Source of the DNA: Xylaria sp. FL1777
Lineage: Eukaryota; Ascomycota; Sordariomycetes; Xylariales; Xylariaceae
Direction: 5' to 3'
Assembly: GCA_022578965.1 (NCBI GenBank)
Contig: MU400528.1
Coordinates: 124,001 to 188,000, forward strand
DNA length: 64,000 nucleotides
The notes beneath the pieces were generated by a model. The model searched no databases. It was given only the letters and a program-made list of their open reading frames with translations, and was not told the DNA's origin. How positions within the stretch are numbered: the first letter of the stretch is position 1; each line of letters starts with the position of its first letter. This document shows, piece after piece, positions 10,871 to 20,803 of this stretch. The position numbers and the translations under genes are program-made.

Positions 10871-13510
10871 ATGCGAGGATACGAGCTATTGGGGTCATTG
10901 TTGGGGGTAGAAGCAGCCTTAGCAGCCTCACTGCTTTCGAAGCCTGGTCAATTAGCAGTTATACCGTCATGGGATATCCAGAGCTCCGCAAAGGTTGGCA
11001 ATGATCTTCAAACATTGTCCAAAGTCGGTGTCGATACGTCCTCATGGCACCACATCAATAGTTCGAGGTGCACATTAATGGGTTGTCTTTTACAAGCAGG
11101 TGTCTACAATGAAGATAACTTGTTCTATTCGGAAAACCTCAAGAGTTTCGATGCCAGCCCATTTCGAGTTCCATGGATATATCGAAACGAGTTCAATCTT
11201 GACCTGAGTCCGGGCAAACACTACTTTCTCCAGACACATGGTATCACTTCCAAGGGCGACATATATGTCAACGGAAAACAAGTAGCCGCCAACATCACAC
11301 AGGCCGGGGCTTACGGCGGTCATAAATATGACCTATCTAACATACTGGACAAGCAAAACGCCTTAGTGGTTCAGGTTTATCCCACGGACTACAACTACGA
11401 CCTTGCTATAGGGTTCGTCGACTGGAACCCATATCCTCCAGACAACGGAACGGGAGTCTGGCGAGATATCGAGGTGAAGCAGACGGGGTCAATAGCATTG
11501 GAACCTTTGCGAGTAACGACCGAAACGGATTTGCCCAGGGATAACCCTACCGCGCAGGTCACGCTCAAATCAACAGCTCGAAACCTGGAGAAACATGAGG
11601 TGACTGTCGACTTGAACGGCAAAGTGACTTCAGATTGTGGTCAAAGCTACACGTGGAAACAGACCTTAACATTGGGCGCATTACAGTCCAAAGAGCTTGT
11701 GCTGTCAACCACCTTGAAGAATCCCAAGATCTGGTGGCCAAAACAATGGGGCAAACAATCCTTATATACCGGCCAGGTATCAGTGTCAGTGCATAACGAA
11801 ATATCTGATTTGGTCAATGACACATTCGGTATCCGTGAAGTCACTTCAAAGGTGAACTCCCATAATGATACTATATTTTACGTGAACGGGCTGCCTTTCC
11901 AGGTCATTGGCGGTGGCTACTCGGCCGACATGTTCCTGCGCTGGGACAGTGAGAAGTTTACAAGGCAAGCTCAATTGACCTTAGATCTTGGTGGCAATGC
12001 AATAAGACTCGAGGGAAAGCTTGAGCAGCCGGAACTTTATCAGATTGCGGATAAAATGGGATTGATGATCCTTCCAGGCTGGGAGTGCTGTGATAAATGG
12101 GAGGCCTGGTCGTATAACAACGACTTGGCCGTGAAGTCGGATTGGGTCGAAAATGATTACATTATTGCCAATGCGAGTATCAAGCACGAGGTCCTCATGC
12201 TGCAAAATCATCCAAGTATGCTGGGATTTCTAGCAGGAAGCGACTACTGGCCGAACGATCGAGCTGCGAATATATACTACTCTGCCATCAAAGAAGCAGG
12301 CTGGAAAATCCCAATCATCGCCTCCGCTGGCAAGAGAAGTTATCCTCAAATCCTTGGGCCTTCAGGAATGAAAGAAGATGGGCCCTATGACTGGGCTCCG
12401 CCCAATTATTGGTATGACGTCGAGCCGTCCGAAGAACGATTCGGAGCGGCTTTCGGATTTGGGTCTGAGCTTGGGTCTGGAGTGGGCACTCCAGAAATTA
12501 GTAGCCTGAAGAAATTCCTGTCTAAGGGAGACCTTGATGACCTTTGGAAAGAGCCAAACAAGGGACTCTATCATATGTCTACTAACGTCTCGTCATTTTA
12601 TGATCGCAAGATCTATAACGATGGTCTATGGGGACGTTACGGTGCGCCTGTATCACTGGACGACTATCTACAGAAGACTCAGCTTATGGACTACGAAGCG
12701 ACTCGGTCTCAATTCGAAGGTGTATCAGCTTTCTGGAGCAAAGCGCGGCCAGCCACCGGGATGATATACTGGATGCTTAATAATGCATGGCCGAGCCTAC
12801 ACTGGAATTTGTTTGACTACTATCTTCACCCGGGAGGATCTTACTTCGGAGCCAAAGTAGGTTCTAGACTCGAACACGTCGCCTACGATTATCTCAAAAA
12901 GGCAGTCTACCTGATCAATCACTCAATTGACAAGACTGGGCCGAGGACCGTTTCGGTGGATATAATTGACAAGAATGGGAAGTCGCTCTACACGACCACC
13001 GAAACCGTCGTGACGGAACCGAATACGAGCCGCAACATACTTGATATAGCAACTCCGTTGAATTTGATAACCGATGTTGTATTCCTGCGTATCACATTAG
13101 AAACTGGAAAGAAGACCGTTCTCAGTCGAAACGTTTACTGGCTAGCGAAGGAGTTGGACGTTCTCGACTGGGATGATTCCGATTGGTTCTTCACCCCTGT
13201 CACCAAATATGCGAACTACACGGCTCTAAACACGCTACAAAGCGCAAAAGTCTCCGTGTCCACCCTGGTTGCAAAGAGCAAGGACCAGGGTAGTACTATT
13301 ATCCTCGAAAACAAATCCTCTGTTCCGGCATTCTTCGTCACGCTGAACTTGGTGGACAAAGCCGGCCAGGACGTATTACCTGTATTCTGGTCCGACAACT
13401 ACGTCACGCTCTGGCCTTACGAGAAGCTAGAGTTGAAGGTTGAAGGTAAAGGGGCTGCGGCTATCGAGGTCAAGGGGAAGAACATTGAGTCGACTAAGGT
13501 CTCACTCTAG
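10871..13510 (+). CDS. Secreted exo-beta-D-glucosaminidase (GH2, CsxA-like)
   Basis: Intronless 879-residue protein. Enzymes of this group release glucosamine from the non-reducing ends of chitosan oligomers, so it probably acts outside the cell in chitosan breakdown. The N-terminus has a hydrophobic signal-like stretch (about residues 5-22). A GH2 sugar-binding domain follows with VPWIYRNEFNL and YVNGKQVA; then an Ig-like domain, and a TIM barrel with AIRLEGKLEQPELY. The likely catalytic residues are Asp458 (GSDYWPND) as acid/base and Glu533 (FGFGSELGSG) as nucleophile, by analogy with CsxA, where the same motifs are used. Typical C-terminal Ig-like domains follow to the stop. Length and motifs fit fungal exo-glucosaminidases. 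It is less likely to be a beta-mannosidase because the chitosan-type GSDYWP and SELGSG motifs are present. Confidence 0.9.
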   Translation: MRGYELLGSLLGVEAALAASLLSKPGQLAVIPSWDIQSSAKVGNDLQTLSKVGVDTSSWHHINSSRCTLMGCLLQAGVYNEDNLFYSENLKSFDASPFRVPWIYRNEFNLDLSPGKHYFLQTHGITSKGDIYVNGKQVAANITQAGAYGGHKYDLSNILDKQNALVVQVYPTDYNYDLAIGFVDWNPYPPDNGTGVWRDIEVKQTGSIALEPLRVTTETDLPRDNPTAQVTLKSTARNLEKHEVTVDLNGKVTSDCGQSYTWKQTLTLGALQSKELVLSTTLKNPKIWWPKQWGKQSLYTGQVSVSVHNEISDLVNDTFGIREVTSKVNSHNDTIFYVNGLPFQVIGGGYSADMFLRWDSEKFTRQAQLTLDLGGNAIRLEGKLEQPELYQIADKMGLMILPGWECCDKWEAWSYNNDLAVKSDWVENDYIIANASIKHEVLMLQNHPSMLGFLAGSDYWPNDRAANIYYSAIKEAGWKIPIIASAGKRSYPQILGPSGMKEDGPYDWAPPNYWYDVEPSEERFGAAFGFGSELGSGVGTPEISSLKKFLSKGDLDDLWKEPNKGLYHMSTNVSSFYDRKIYNDGLWGRYGAPVSLDDYLQKTQLMDYEATRSQFEGVSAFWSKARPATGMIYWMLNNAWPSLHWNLFDYYLHPGGSYFGAKVGSRLEHVAYDYLKKAVYLINHSIDKTGPRTVSVDIIDKNGKSLYTTTETVVTEPNTSRNILDIATPLNLITDVVFLRITLETGKKTVLSRNVYWLAKELDVLDWDDSDWFFTPVTKYANYTALNTLQSAKVSVSTLVAKSKDQGSTIILENKSSVPAFFVTLNLVDKAGQDVLPVFWSDNYVTLWPYEKLELKVEGKGAAAIEVKGKNIESTKVSL

Positions 13511-15427
13511 AAACTACAGTCACAAGAAAGTGAAGCAGCAGATGAGTTATTTCCAAATAACGAGACAAGCATATACTTGTTGAAGATAGTGGTAGTTATT
13601 TGTTGGAAGTCCGACGTGTTGTAATTAAAAAGACTAGTAAAGTAAGTAAGTAGTGGCTGGGTACTTCGTCCCACGCACATCTACGATATATTCGTATAGG
13701 CACCACCTCACTCTATTGTACCTATATTTTTTTCTTAATACTTGTTAAAATGGACAAAGTGAAGAAATTCAAAAAGGGGCTCGCCTCTGCCCTGTACATG
13801 GAGACAGGTTAAATCTTGAAGAGTGTTAATTGTATAATAGATGTCCAAATATGAGACCTCCCATTGTCGGTGGATACTTTCCCATGAAGCTTTACGCAGT
13901 ACCTTATTCGCAAACGCTGGCGATTTCTATCAACTGCTCGCTACCTAAGAAAACCAGGGAGTTTCGTGACGACAACGACGAGGGTGACAGTAGTGATTGT
14001 GCTCCGAATAAGGCCGAAGTTTGAGACGTATCATCTATTTTTCGAACTGCGAAACAATTCCAACCCTTCAAATTCTGAAGAGCCAGCTCATAAGCTTGAA
14101 GACAAAACCGTGTTACTTGTCATAGCAGGCACTCAGCCAACTCAGTTATCTCACACTATCACTTACTTACCAACCCATCTACCATAGTTAAATTTCGAGG
14201 AGATCTTGCCTCGGGTCCCTAGAAGATCCTAGTAGAAGTCCAAAAGTCGCACTACCTGAACGGGATTATTCAAGAAGTCTATTGTCGCGGATTGGGCCTA
14301 ATAAGTCGAAATACCCGGAAAACCCATGTATTATAGTTACAGGGCGCTAAGATACGCATTCCTGCCAAGAACGGGCATTAGCAATTCCACCTTTTTGGAT
14401 TCATGCTAACCCGAAAAGTTCCCGGATCCTTTCACTTTCGATGCCGCAAGTATGAGATGGTGCTTTCCAAGGGCCCGCGTGCCTGTATTCATGTTTAATT
14501 CGCTATTTATAGTATGGATAGATGTGATATGAGACTATTTGAAACTGATGACGAGGAGATGCCCTTGTATCATGATTTCCACATTGCCGTACTGAGGCTG
14601 GATCCAGAGGAAGTGGGAATCGGCGATTCTAGTTGGGCTATAGCATAATAATATTACTCATCAAAAGAATCGAAATGGCAATATGGAAAAGAAAATTACT
14701 TGCCTAGTTGTGCGGATCTAGAGGGCGGCAGTCGAGGTTACTATACGAATCTGTCAATAAGCCCTAGGTTATCATATTAGCCATCGGCATCTGCTACACT
14801 CCTTTACATGAATTATTGAGTTAGTTGATTTCTGACTTAAAGGGCTTCTTTTTTCAATAGATTCTCTTATTGAAGACATTGAATTGTAGATATAGGCATG
14901 CATTGGGGGGGGAATAGTTGAGTCTATTACCTCGTTGTACAAGACGGTAGAGTCCAACCCTATTTGTCATTTGAGTATTTTACCGGTTATAATAACGCGC
15001 TACGTGTTTTCGGTAATATTCACAGTAATTTAACGTAGATCAGTTTACGTTGACTATTTACAAGTACAAATCTCTGCTCTCATGAGTAATAGTATCCCCT
15101 CTCTTCTTCGACTTTATATAGTAATATGGTATTTAGAACAAGAGATTGCTGTCATCACTATAGTTCACATGTATCGAATTTTGCATCACACCGAGAAAAC
15201 TTGGGGGGCAAAGCGCCCATATGGATTGAGGAAGAACCTGCATCAAATTGTGTAATTTTATATATACTCTATAAAGACCGACTTGACCGCACGCTAAGGA
15301 GAAACAGAAACTGACTTAAAAACAAGCCAAACAAAAAGAAAAAAAACATCTGCCTTTTATAGGAAAAGTATAAGACAATTGGGAACATAATCTAGCGAAG
15401 ACTAGATCAGGAGTTTTTTACGATTCC
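13511..15427. other. AT-rich intergenic region, possible gene relics
   Basis: No full gene. A 39-codon open frame at 14529-14648 has protein-like composition. Other small frames look random. Confidence 0.5.
14529..14648 (+). other. Short open frame, possible gene relic
   Basis: ATG to TAA, 39 residues (MRLFETDDEEMPLYHDFHIA...). The acidic, non-repetitive composition looks more like protein than the surrounding AT-rich DNA. No exon was found on either side that would extend it. It could be a decayed exon or chance. Confidence 0.2.
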
Positions 15428-16595
15428 CTAGTTCTTGGCAGGGGGAGCGCCACCAGGGAAACCACCACTCGAGGAGTCGCTTGCAACACCACCATCGGCG
15501 TAGTACGTGGCGGCAGCGGACGCGGTCTTGGCGTAGGTGGTGTTGACGCCGAAGCTGATCCAAGCCAGAATACCCTCGTCGACGGTCTCGCCGAGCAAGA
15601 CGTATTCCACGATGGCGTCGCCGGTCGCCAGGCTTGAATCGAGCAAGCTGTCCTCGTCGTTGGTGGTGATGGGTTGTGTGTTGGTGGAGTAGGGGGAGAA
15701 GGTCTCGACCGAGTCGCTCAGATCTTGGTCGAAGTAGATTTGACCGATGTGGCTGGCAGTGGTGTCCGCGATGGTCTGGTTCTCGCGGGCGACGGCGTCA
15801 GGGTGCACCATGACGTGGATGTGTTGTGTACGTCCGCTGTAGTGACCGGGGTAGATGGTATCGAAGCTGATAGCGCCATCTGCGTCTGTCTGCTGGAAAC
15901 CACGGAGGAAGGTGGTGTTTACATTCTCAGGGGCAGATGAGTAATCGGCGCCGGAGGGAACTCCGGAATAAACACCGGTGGAGTTGCAGTCTGCAAAAGG
16001 TTATTAGACTTGAAGACTCAGATTAAGCGAGTATAAACTAAATATCAACTTACGCCAAATCTCAACATAAGCATCTGTAACGGGGTCGCAGGTATCGACA
16101 TCGAAAACGGCAATGTCGACCGTCAGGGGGACACCCTGCTCCGACTCGATGATATTCTGGCGAATATACTCGCCAGCCACATCTGCATCCTTAAGTTATT
16201 ATTGTGTTACTACGGATAGACTACCATAGACACTTACAGTACGGTCCTTCAGTCACTTCAGGGCTCAGGAGACAAGAGGTATTGGCAGCGAAGATAACAT
16301 CGAGGGCAGTGTCGGCGGTGTAGGCCTCAGATGAGAGATGTGATTTGTTCTTGTCACTGAGATCCCGTCCGACTATTCCTCGTTTGCTCTTTGCGTTGGC
16401 AAGAGCCCTGCGGCGCTCAATAGCCCGCTTCTCAACGCCACGAGCACTCAGTTTCGCAGCACAATGGCTTAGATCAGAACGCTTGACGTTAGAGATAAAC
16501 TCTCGGCGTTGGAGAATCTCATCGTGATGATCAACTCCTGGGTGAGCAGTGACTAGGGCCGCAGAAGAGGCAGCGAGTACGGTCGAGAAACGCAT
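15428..16595 (-). CDS. Secreted intradiol ring-cleavage dioxygenase-like protein (three exons)
   Basis: Exons 16595-16238, 16182-16054 and 15990-15428; introns of 55 and 63 nt with GTAAGT donors and CAG acceptors. Splicing yields EGPYYVAGEYIR and EIWHCNSTGVYSGV, both hallmarks of this family, and a 349-residue product. A signal peptide is seen (MRFSTVLAASSAALVTAHP), followed by a basic, possibly cleaved propeptide with KR sites. The expected non-haem Fe(III) ligands are present: Tyr119 (EGPY), Tyr213 (GHYSGR), His219 and His221 (QHIH). The family opens catechol-type rings; the extracellular fungal branch is thought to act on lignin- or plant-derived aromatics, but the substrate is unknown. 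The C-terminus is Gly/Pro-rich. It is divergent from a second family member at 18377. Confidence 0.9.
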
Positions 16596-18376
16596 TTTGA
16601 TTCTGGTTGCGGTGGAATACCTAATGTGCTGTGGAAGTCGAGCGAGGCTAGAGATGATATGACGAGAGGACTGTGGGTGGTGGACGAGGTCAAGAGAATG
16701 CTGTCAACTGCTAAGGAAACGTTCTGATTTTATATTCATTGGAAAGTCTTCAACTGACACTACGGAATCACATCACCATCCCGGACTATGCTCTTCCACT
16801 TCGAAACTGCCAAGTCAGTTTCCATCCTAGTTAAACTTGCGTAAGGCTCAAGGTACAGTATAGCTTCAAGTTCTGATAGTCCAGGGGTAAACAAATATAC
16901 GGGAGAATGTAGCAAAAGTTCAGTTATCACTATCAAACATGTGGTTGTCAACTCGCGATGCTGTCTTACTACCATGACCACGTACCTGGGTCCATCAGTC
17001 TACGCGAGCAGAGTTGACAGGAGACCCTGGTTTATTTTTCAGCCAATGACAAGGCTCTCTTAATAATACACATAAGGCGAGACACGTAACGAGCTTACGT
17101 AGTACGGCAATCTGAAGATCAGTGCTTCTGGACTTTGCCTCTTCTTGCCAAGTGGCTGTGGGGAAAACCGGGGGTTTCGCGCCAGAAGTTAATCTAACTG
17201 CCGGCCGTCTCTCCCACATCCCGACCTCAACGCAGTATAGTCCGACCTAATGTACGCTTTGTTATGCTCTTGAATTTCAAATATCTTGTGTGCCTAGAAA
17301 CATCAAAGCAAGAGCGGCCATGTGAATATTTCTGCGGTGGTATTCTACGCGACCATTGGTTTCTGCCCTGGGCTTTCAACGTGCCCAGTGGTACGATCAT
17401 CAAGGCGCCATCACGAAGGATAACTTACGATTTAATGGACCATGAGTAGTTCCCACAGCGATCACCGTTACTTTCTGTAAAATATTTTACCGCTATGGTG
17501 ACACCATCAAGGTTGCGATTATCTTCATGGATGTTCCTCTCGACACACCGACGAACATGCCGCGCGTCATACAAGTCTTCTCATACAAGTTTCGAGCGTG
17601 GTATGTGGTAATGTAGGGCAACCTGAACCTAATCAATCATCAATATATGGAATTAGCGATTTACGCAGAATGAACAGGACCCTGGGAAAGACAGGCGGTG
17701 TAATAGTTCTATGCATTGATATAGCCCGGCTGCCAGTACCGTTCATCCAATATAATTGCAACGAGCACGAGACAATTTAATGGGGTATTGTGATAAAATT
17801 GGTGATAGGAGAGGTAGGTTACTCCATCGGTAACATGAGCAAGGGTGAGGAACGGTGAGAATGCCGGTTCACATTTTTCTTGGGCGCATTAGTCGTTCCT
17901 CCAAGCATCCAATCAATCATATATGAATGCAAGCGACTTGCGTTCAAGTATAGTATATTATTCCGAAGCCTTGTCTAGCGTCAGCAATATGGTCCACTCC
18001 GCTGCGGCTCTTTGTGTTCCTCCCGAAGCCTCCCTCCCGAGCCGATTCGATGGCGCCTTTCCCCCGCCTTATTGAGGCCAATGAATAGAACTGCTTTGCT
18101 AATTATGCCTCGTAGCTTGTCTGTGCGTTAACTGAGCACAAGTCGGTGAATACTTACTGACTTAGTCAAGGCTTAGTAGGTGATGTTCCACAGACTGCGC
18201 ATCGGAGTCTCTCAAGCGACGCCAGTATAGTATATATGCCTACCTATGTAGATAGTCCACCAGGAAGAATGTCCAGGTTTTATCCACCGGGCGTCTACTC
18301 ACTCTCTTGTTACGCAAAGTAGCGGTCTCGTCGTATCGTATACCCAGTTGGCCGTCTTTCCTCTCACCGTCTCAAT
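16596..18376. other. Divergent region between two dioxygenase-like genes
   Basis: 1.8 kb between the two start codons. Small ORFs (for example 16995-17219, 17264-17449) show no domain or signal peptide. The region probably holds both promoters. Confidence 0.5.
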
Positions 18377-19360
18377 ATGAGGTTCTCTGTGGTTATTGCT
18401 GGCCTCCTGTCGGTTGTCCTAGCGCATCCCGAAACCATCTCTCGCCGCGAAATCCAACGTAGAAGCGACATATCGAAGCGATGTGAGCCTTCTGCAGCGA
18501 ATTTCAACCGCAAACGTATGGCGAAGCGTATGGCGAAACGGTGGGTAGGTGCTGGCAACACTACGGTCCAGATCCAGACTGAAGCTCCTTATTACGATTC
18601 TATTCAGAACGACACCTGCGTCCTGAGCCCAGTTGTCACGGAGGGCCCTTATGTCTGGCCGCGTTCCCAGACTCTGAGACAGGATATGAGCGAGGGCCAG
18701 GCGGGAGTTCCCCTCTGGATGGACATTGGTGTCATCAACGTGAATACTTGCGAGCCTCTCCCGAATGTCCTTCTTAACTTCTGGCACTGCAACTCGACGG
18801 GAAGCTACTCGAGTTTCACCGGCCTATCGCCAAACACCGAATTCGTCGAACTGCTCGATCAGCTCGGCATCGACGTCGATGATTTCGAGATCGGTGTGAC
18901 CGACCTGCACACAGATAGCACGACGTGGCTCCGCGGGATGTGGCCAACCAATGCCGAAGGTATCATGGAAATGAAGACTATTTTCCCTGGTTTCTATGTC
19001 GGCCGCGCTATTCATATCCACGTCCAAGTCTTCACGGATTGGACCCTGCATGGTAACGGCACTGTGTCGTCGGGCAATATTGTGTCGACAGGGCAGCTTT
19101 ATTTCAGCGAGGATCTGTCGGCGCAAATCATGGCCTTGGACCCTTATACCGCACACACCCAAGTCAACCGCACGACTAACTCGGTGGATTCCATCTACGC
19201 GGGAGGCACCGAGGACGGTTACAACCCAATTTTCAGTATTGTGCCTGTTGATGGAGAAAACTATGAGAATGGCATGATCGGATATATCACGATCGGGGTG
19301 GATCCAACTGCAGATGGTATTGACAACAGTATGAGTGGAGGACCAGCCCCCCAAGAATAA
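18377..19360 (+). CDS. Secreted intradiol ring-cleavage dioxygenase-like protein (intronless)
   Basis: 327 residues in a single exon. It has a signal peptide (MRFSVVIAGLLSVVLAHP), a basic propeptide with repeated MAKR, and then the intradiol fold. Iron ligands are predicted at Tyr92 (EGPY), Tyr207 (GFYVGR), His213 and His215 (IHIH). WHCNSTGSYS and CEPLPN also match the family. Compared with the neighbour at 15428-16595 the EGPY motif is followed by VWPRSQ, not YVAGEY, and an extra acidic loop follows YSS, so the two are diverged paralogues. It probably acts outside the cell on a catechol-like ring; the substrate is unknown. The stop codon is 31 bp from the stop of the convergent membrane gene. 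Confidence 0.88.
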   Translation: MRFSVVIAGLLSVVLAHPETISRREIQRRSDISKRCEPSAANFNRKRMAKRMAKRWVGAGNTTVQIQTEAPYYDSIQNDTCVLSPVVTEGPYVWPRSQTLRQDMSEGQAGVPLWMDIGVINVNTCEPLPNVLLNFWHCNSTGSYSSFTGLSPNTEFVELLDQLGIDVDDFEIGVTDLHTDSTTWLRGMWPTNAEGIMEMKTIFPGFYVGRAIHIHVQVFTDWTLHGNGTVSSGNIVSTGQLYFSEDLSAQIMALDPYTAHTQVNRTTNSVDSIYAGGTEDGYNPIFSIVPVDGENYENGMIGYITIGVDPTADGIDNSMSGGPAPQE

Positions 19361-19391
19361 AAAATGTAGTATGTAATACAAGATGCGCCAC

Positions 19392-20278
19392 CTAGGCGTT
19401 AATATCGCCTTGATCTGCGAAGGGTCCTTGTAGAGAATCAACCGAAAGTCTCCGTAACATGGTCCCTTGGGATGGGGGAAATACTGCGACCGGGTTGCCT
19501 CTCTCGGTAAAGACAATGACAGGTTTAATCCTGCGGTAGTCTCGTTTATATCGCCAATAGGCTGGATAGGCGCGAATATCGAGGTATAAATAAATAGCAC
19601 CAACCGACCTGAGAGACTGCCTGTGAGCTTCAATATCATAGTGGTCAGGGAGAGGGACTCCGTACAGAATCAATACACAGAGCACAGTTTCTTCAATGGT
19701 AGAATTTACTCCATCAACCTGTCCCTCATAGAAATCTCTCAAGGAAATGGCCTTTAAATAAGCGGAGAGCAGGTAAAGGAAAGAGCCGAAGAAGGTAAAT
19801 TCAAGGAGCAGGGTTAGCTCTAAAGGTATTGTTGAAAATCGGTTGCGAGCATTGGCAATGCCGACCAAGTCCCAAAAAACGAGAGGAGAAGTCTGTCACC
19901 AATGTCAATAAATCGAAAAATAGTCTCATTCCCATACGGAATACTTACGAATATGAGAGAGATGTAAGAGTCATCCCCTGCACCAGCGAACTGGAGAGAA
20001 ACTATTAATAAATAAATGACTGCTGGTTGCAGCCGTAAAAGTCGTAACAATCGGCTATTTCGATTGAGAGGTACAGACGACTTCTTTGATTTGTGCTCGA
20101 GAGAGTTGTAGGAAGGAGGATGGCTTGAAGCTTCGACGTAGCCTGCGCCTGGACGTTGATCTTGGTTGACGAACATACTCATGGCTCTTGAGTCGAAAGT
20201 TGAGAGTTGGTAGTAGGAAGAGCCGAGAGGTTGAATGTTTTGTTGCTTTAATACGGCGTATTGATAGGATGAGAGCAA
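19392..20278 (-). CDS. Predicted multi-pass membrane protein, family unknown
   Basis: Two exons: 20278-19949 and 19892-19392. The 56-nt intron has a GTAAGT donor and a GACAG acceptor. Splicing joins SYISLIF to TSPLVFWDLVGIANARN and gives 276 residues. The N-terminal 85 residues are polar with a basic stretch. Hydrophobic segments then follow: VIYLLIVSLQFAGAG (about 89-105), SLIFTSPLVFWDLVGIA and LTLLLEFTFFGSFLYLLSA, and a later VLCVLILYGVPL. The C-terminal tail is cytosolic-looking and basic (YWRYKRDYRRIK). I do not recognise the family. It is divergent from the DUF6536 gene (525 bp) and convergent with the dioxygenase gene (31 bp). Confidence 0.65.
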
Positions 20279-20803
20279 TAGATTTGGTCATTGAATGATA
20301 TTGTAGGCTAACGTGTTCTGGTATAAGTAAAGATGTATACGCCACATAGATCCGTAGTGGCGCTATGGAGGACGCTAGGTTGGTACCGCAGCCTGCACAA
20401 ATACTACTGTTTCTATTGGTTTCATATAATGATGTTGATATAAACTAAGACTAAGCATAATAAAGCGTACAGTTTACTTTACAAGTTTATAATAATTTAT
20501 AGGATGTATAAGTCGCAACAGGCTTATGTAGGTACTTGTAAGTAAATATCTAGGTATCTGGGTATTGACTAAATTTAGAAATTGGGACTTTCATACATAC
20601 TAATACATACTATAGTATGCAGGGCACCTAACAGAACAAGCTAATGGTAGCTTATGTGACATCATTTATATTGCCCCTGTATTAGCGGACTTGTTGACAA
20701 GGTAGCTGATCGTGACAGCTTAAATATAGTTCCAAGCCTGAGACGTCCTCTTTTCTTATATGTGTACGCATTCGATTTTCCCGGTCAAGACTTCGCGTTC
20801 TAT
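20279..20803. other. Divergent intergenic region, two membrane-protein genes
   Basis: AT-rich, no gene seen. An extra 5' exon of the DUF6536 gene could lie here, because the ORF is open upstream of the chosen ATG to about 20762. Confidence 0.4.
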
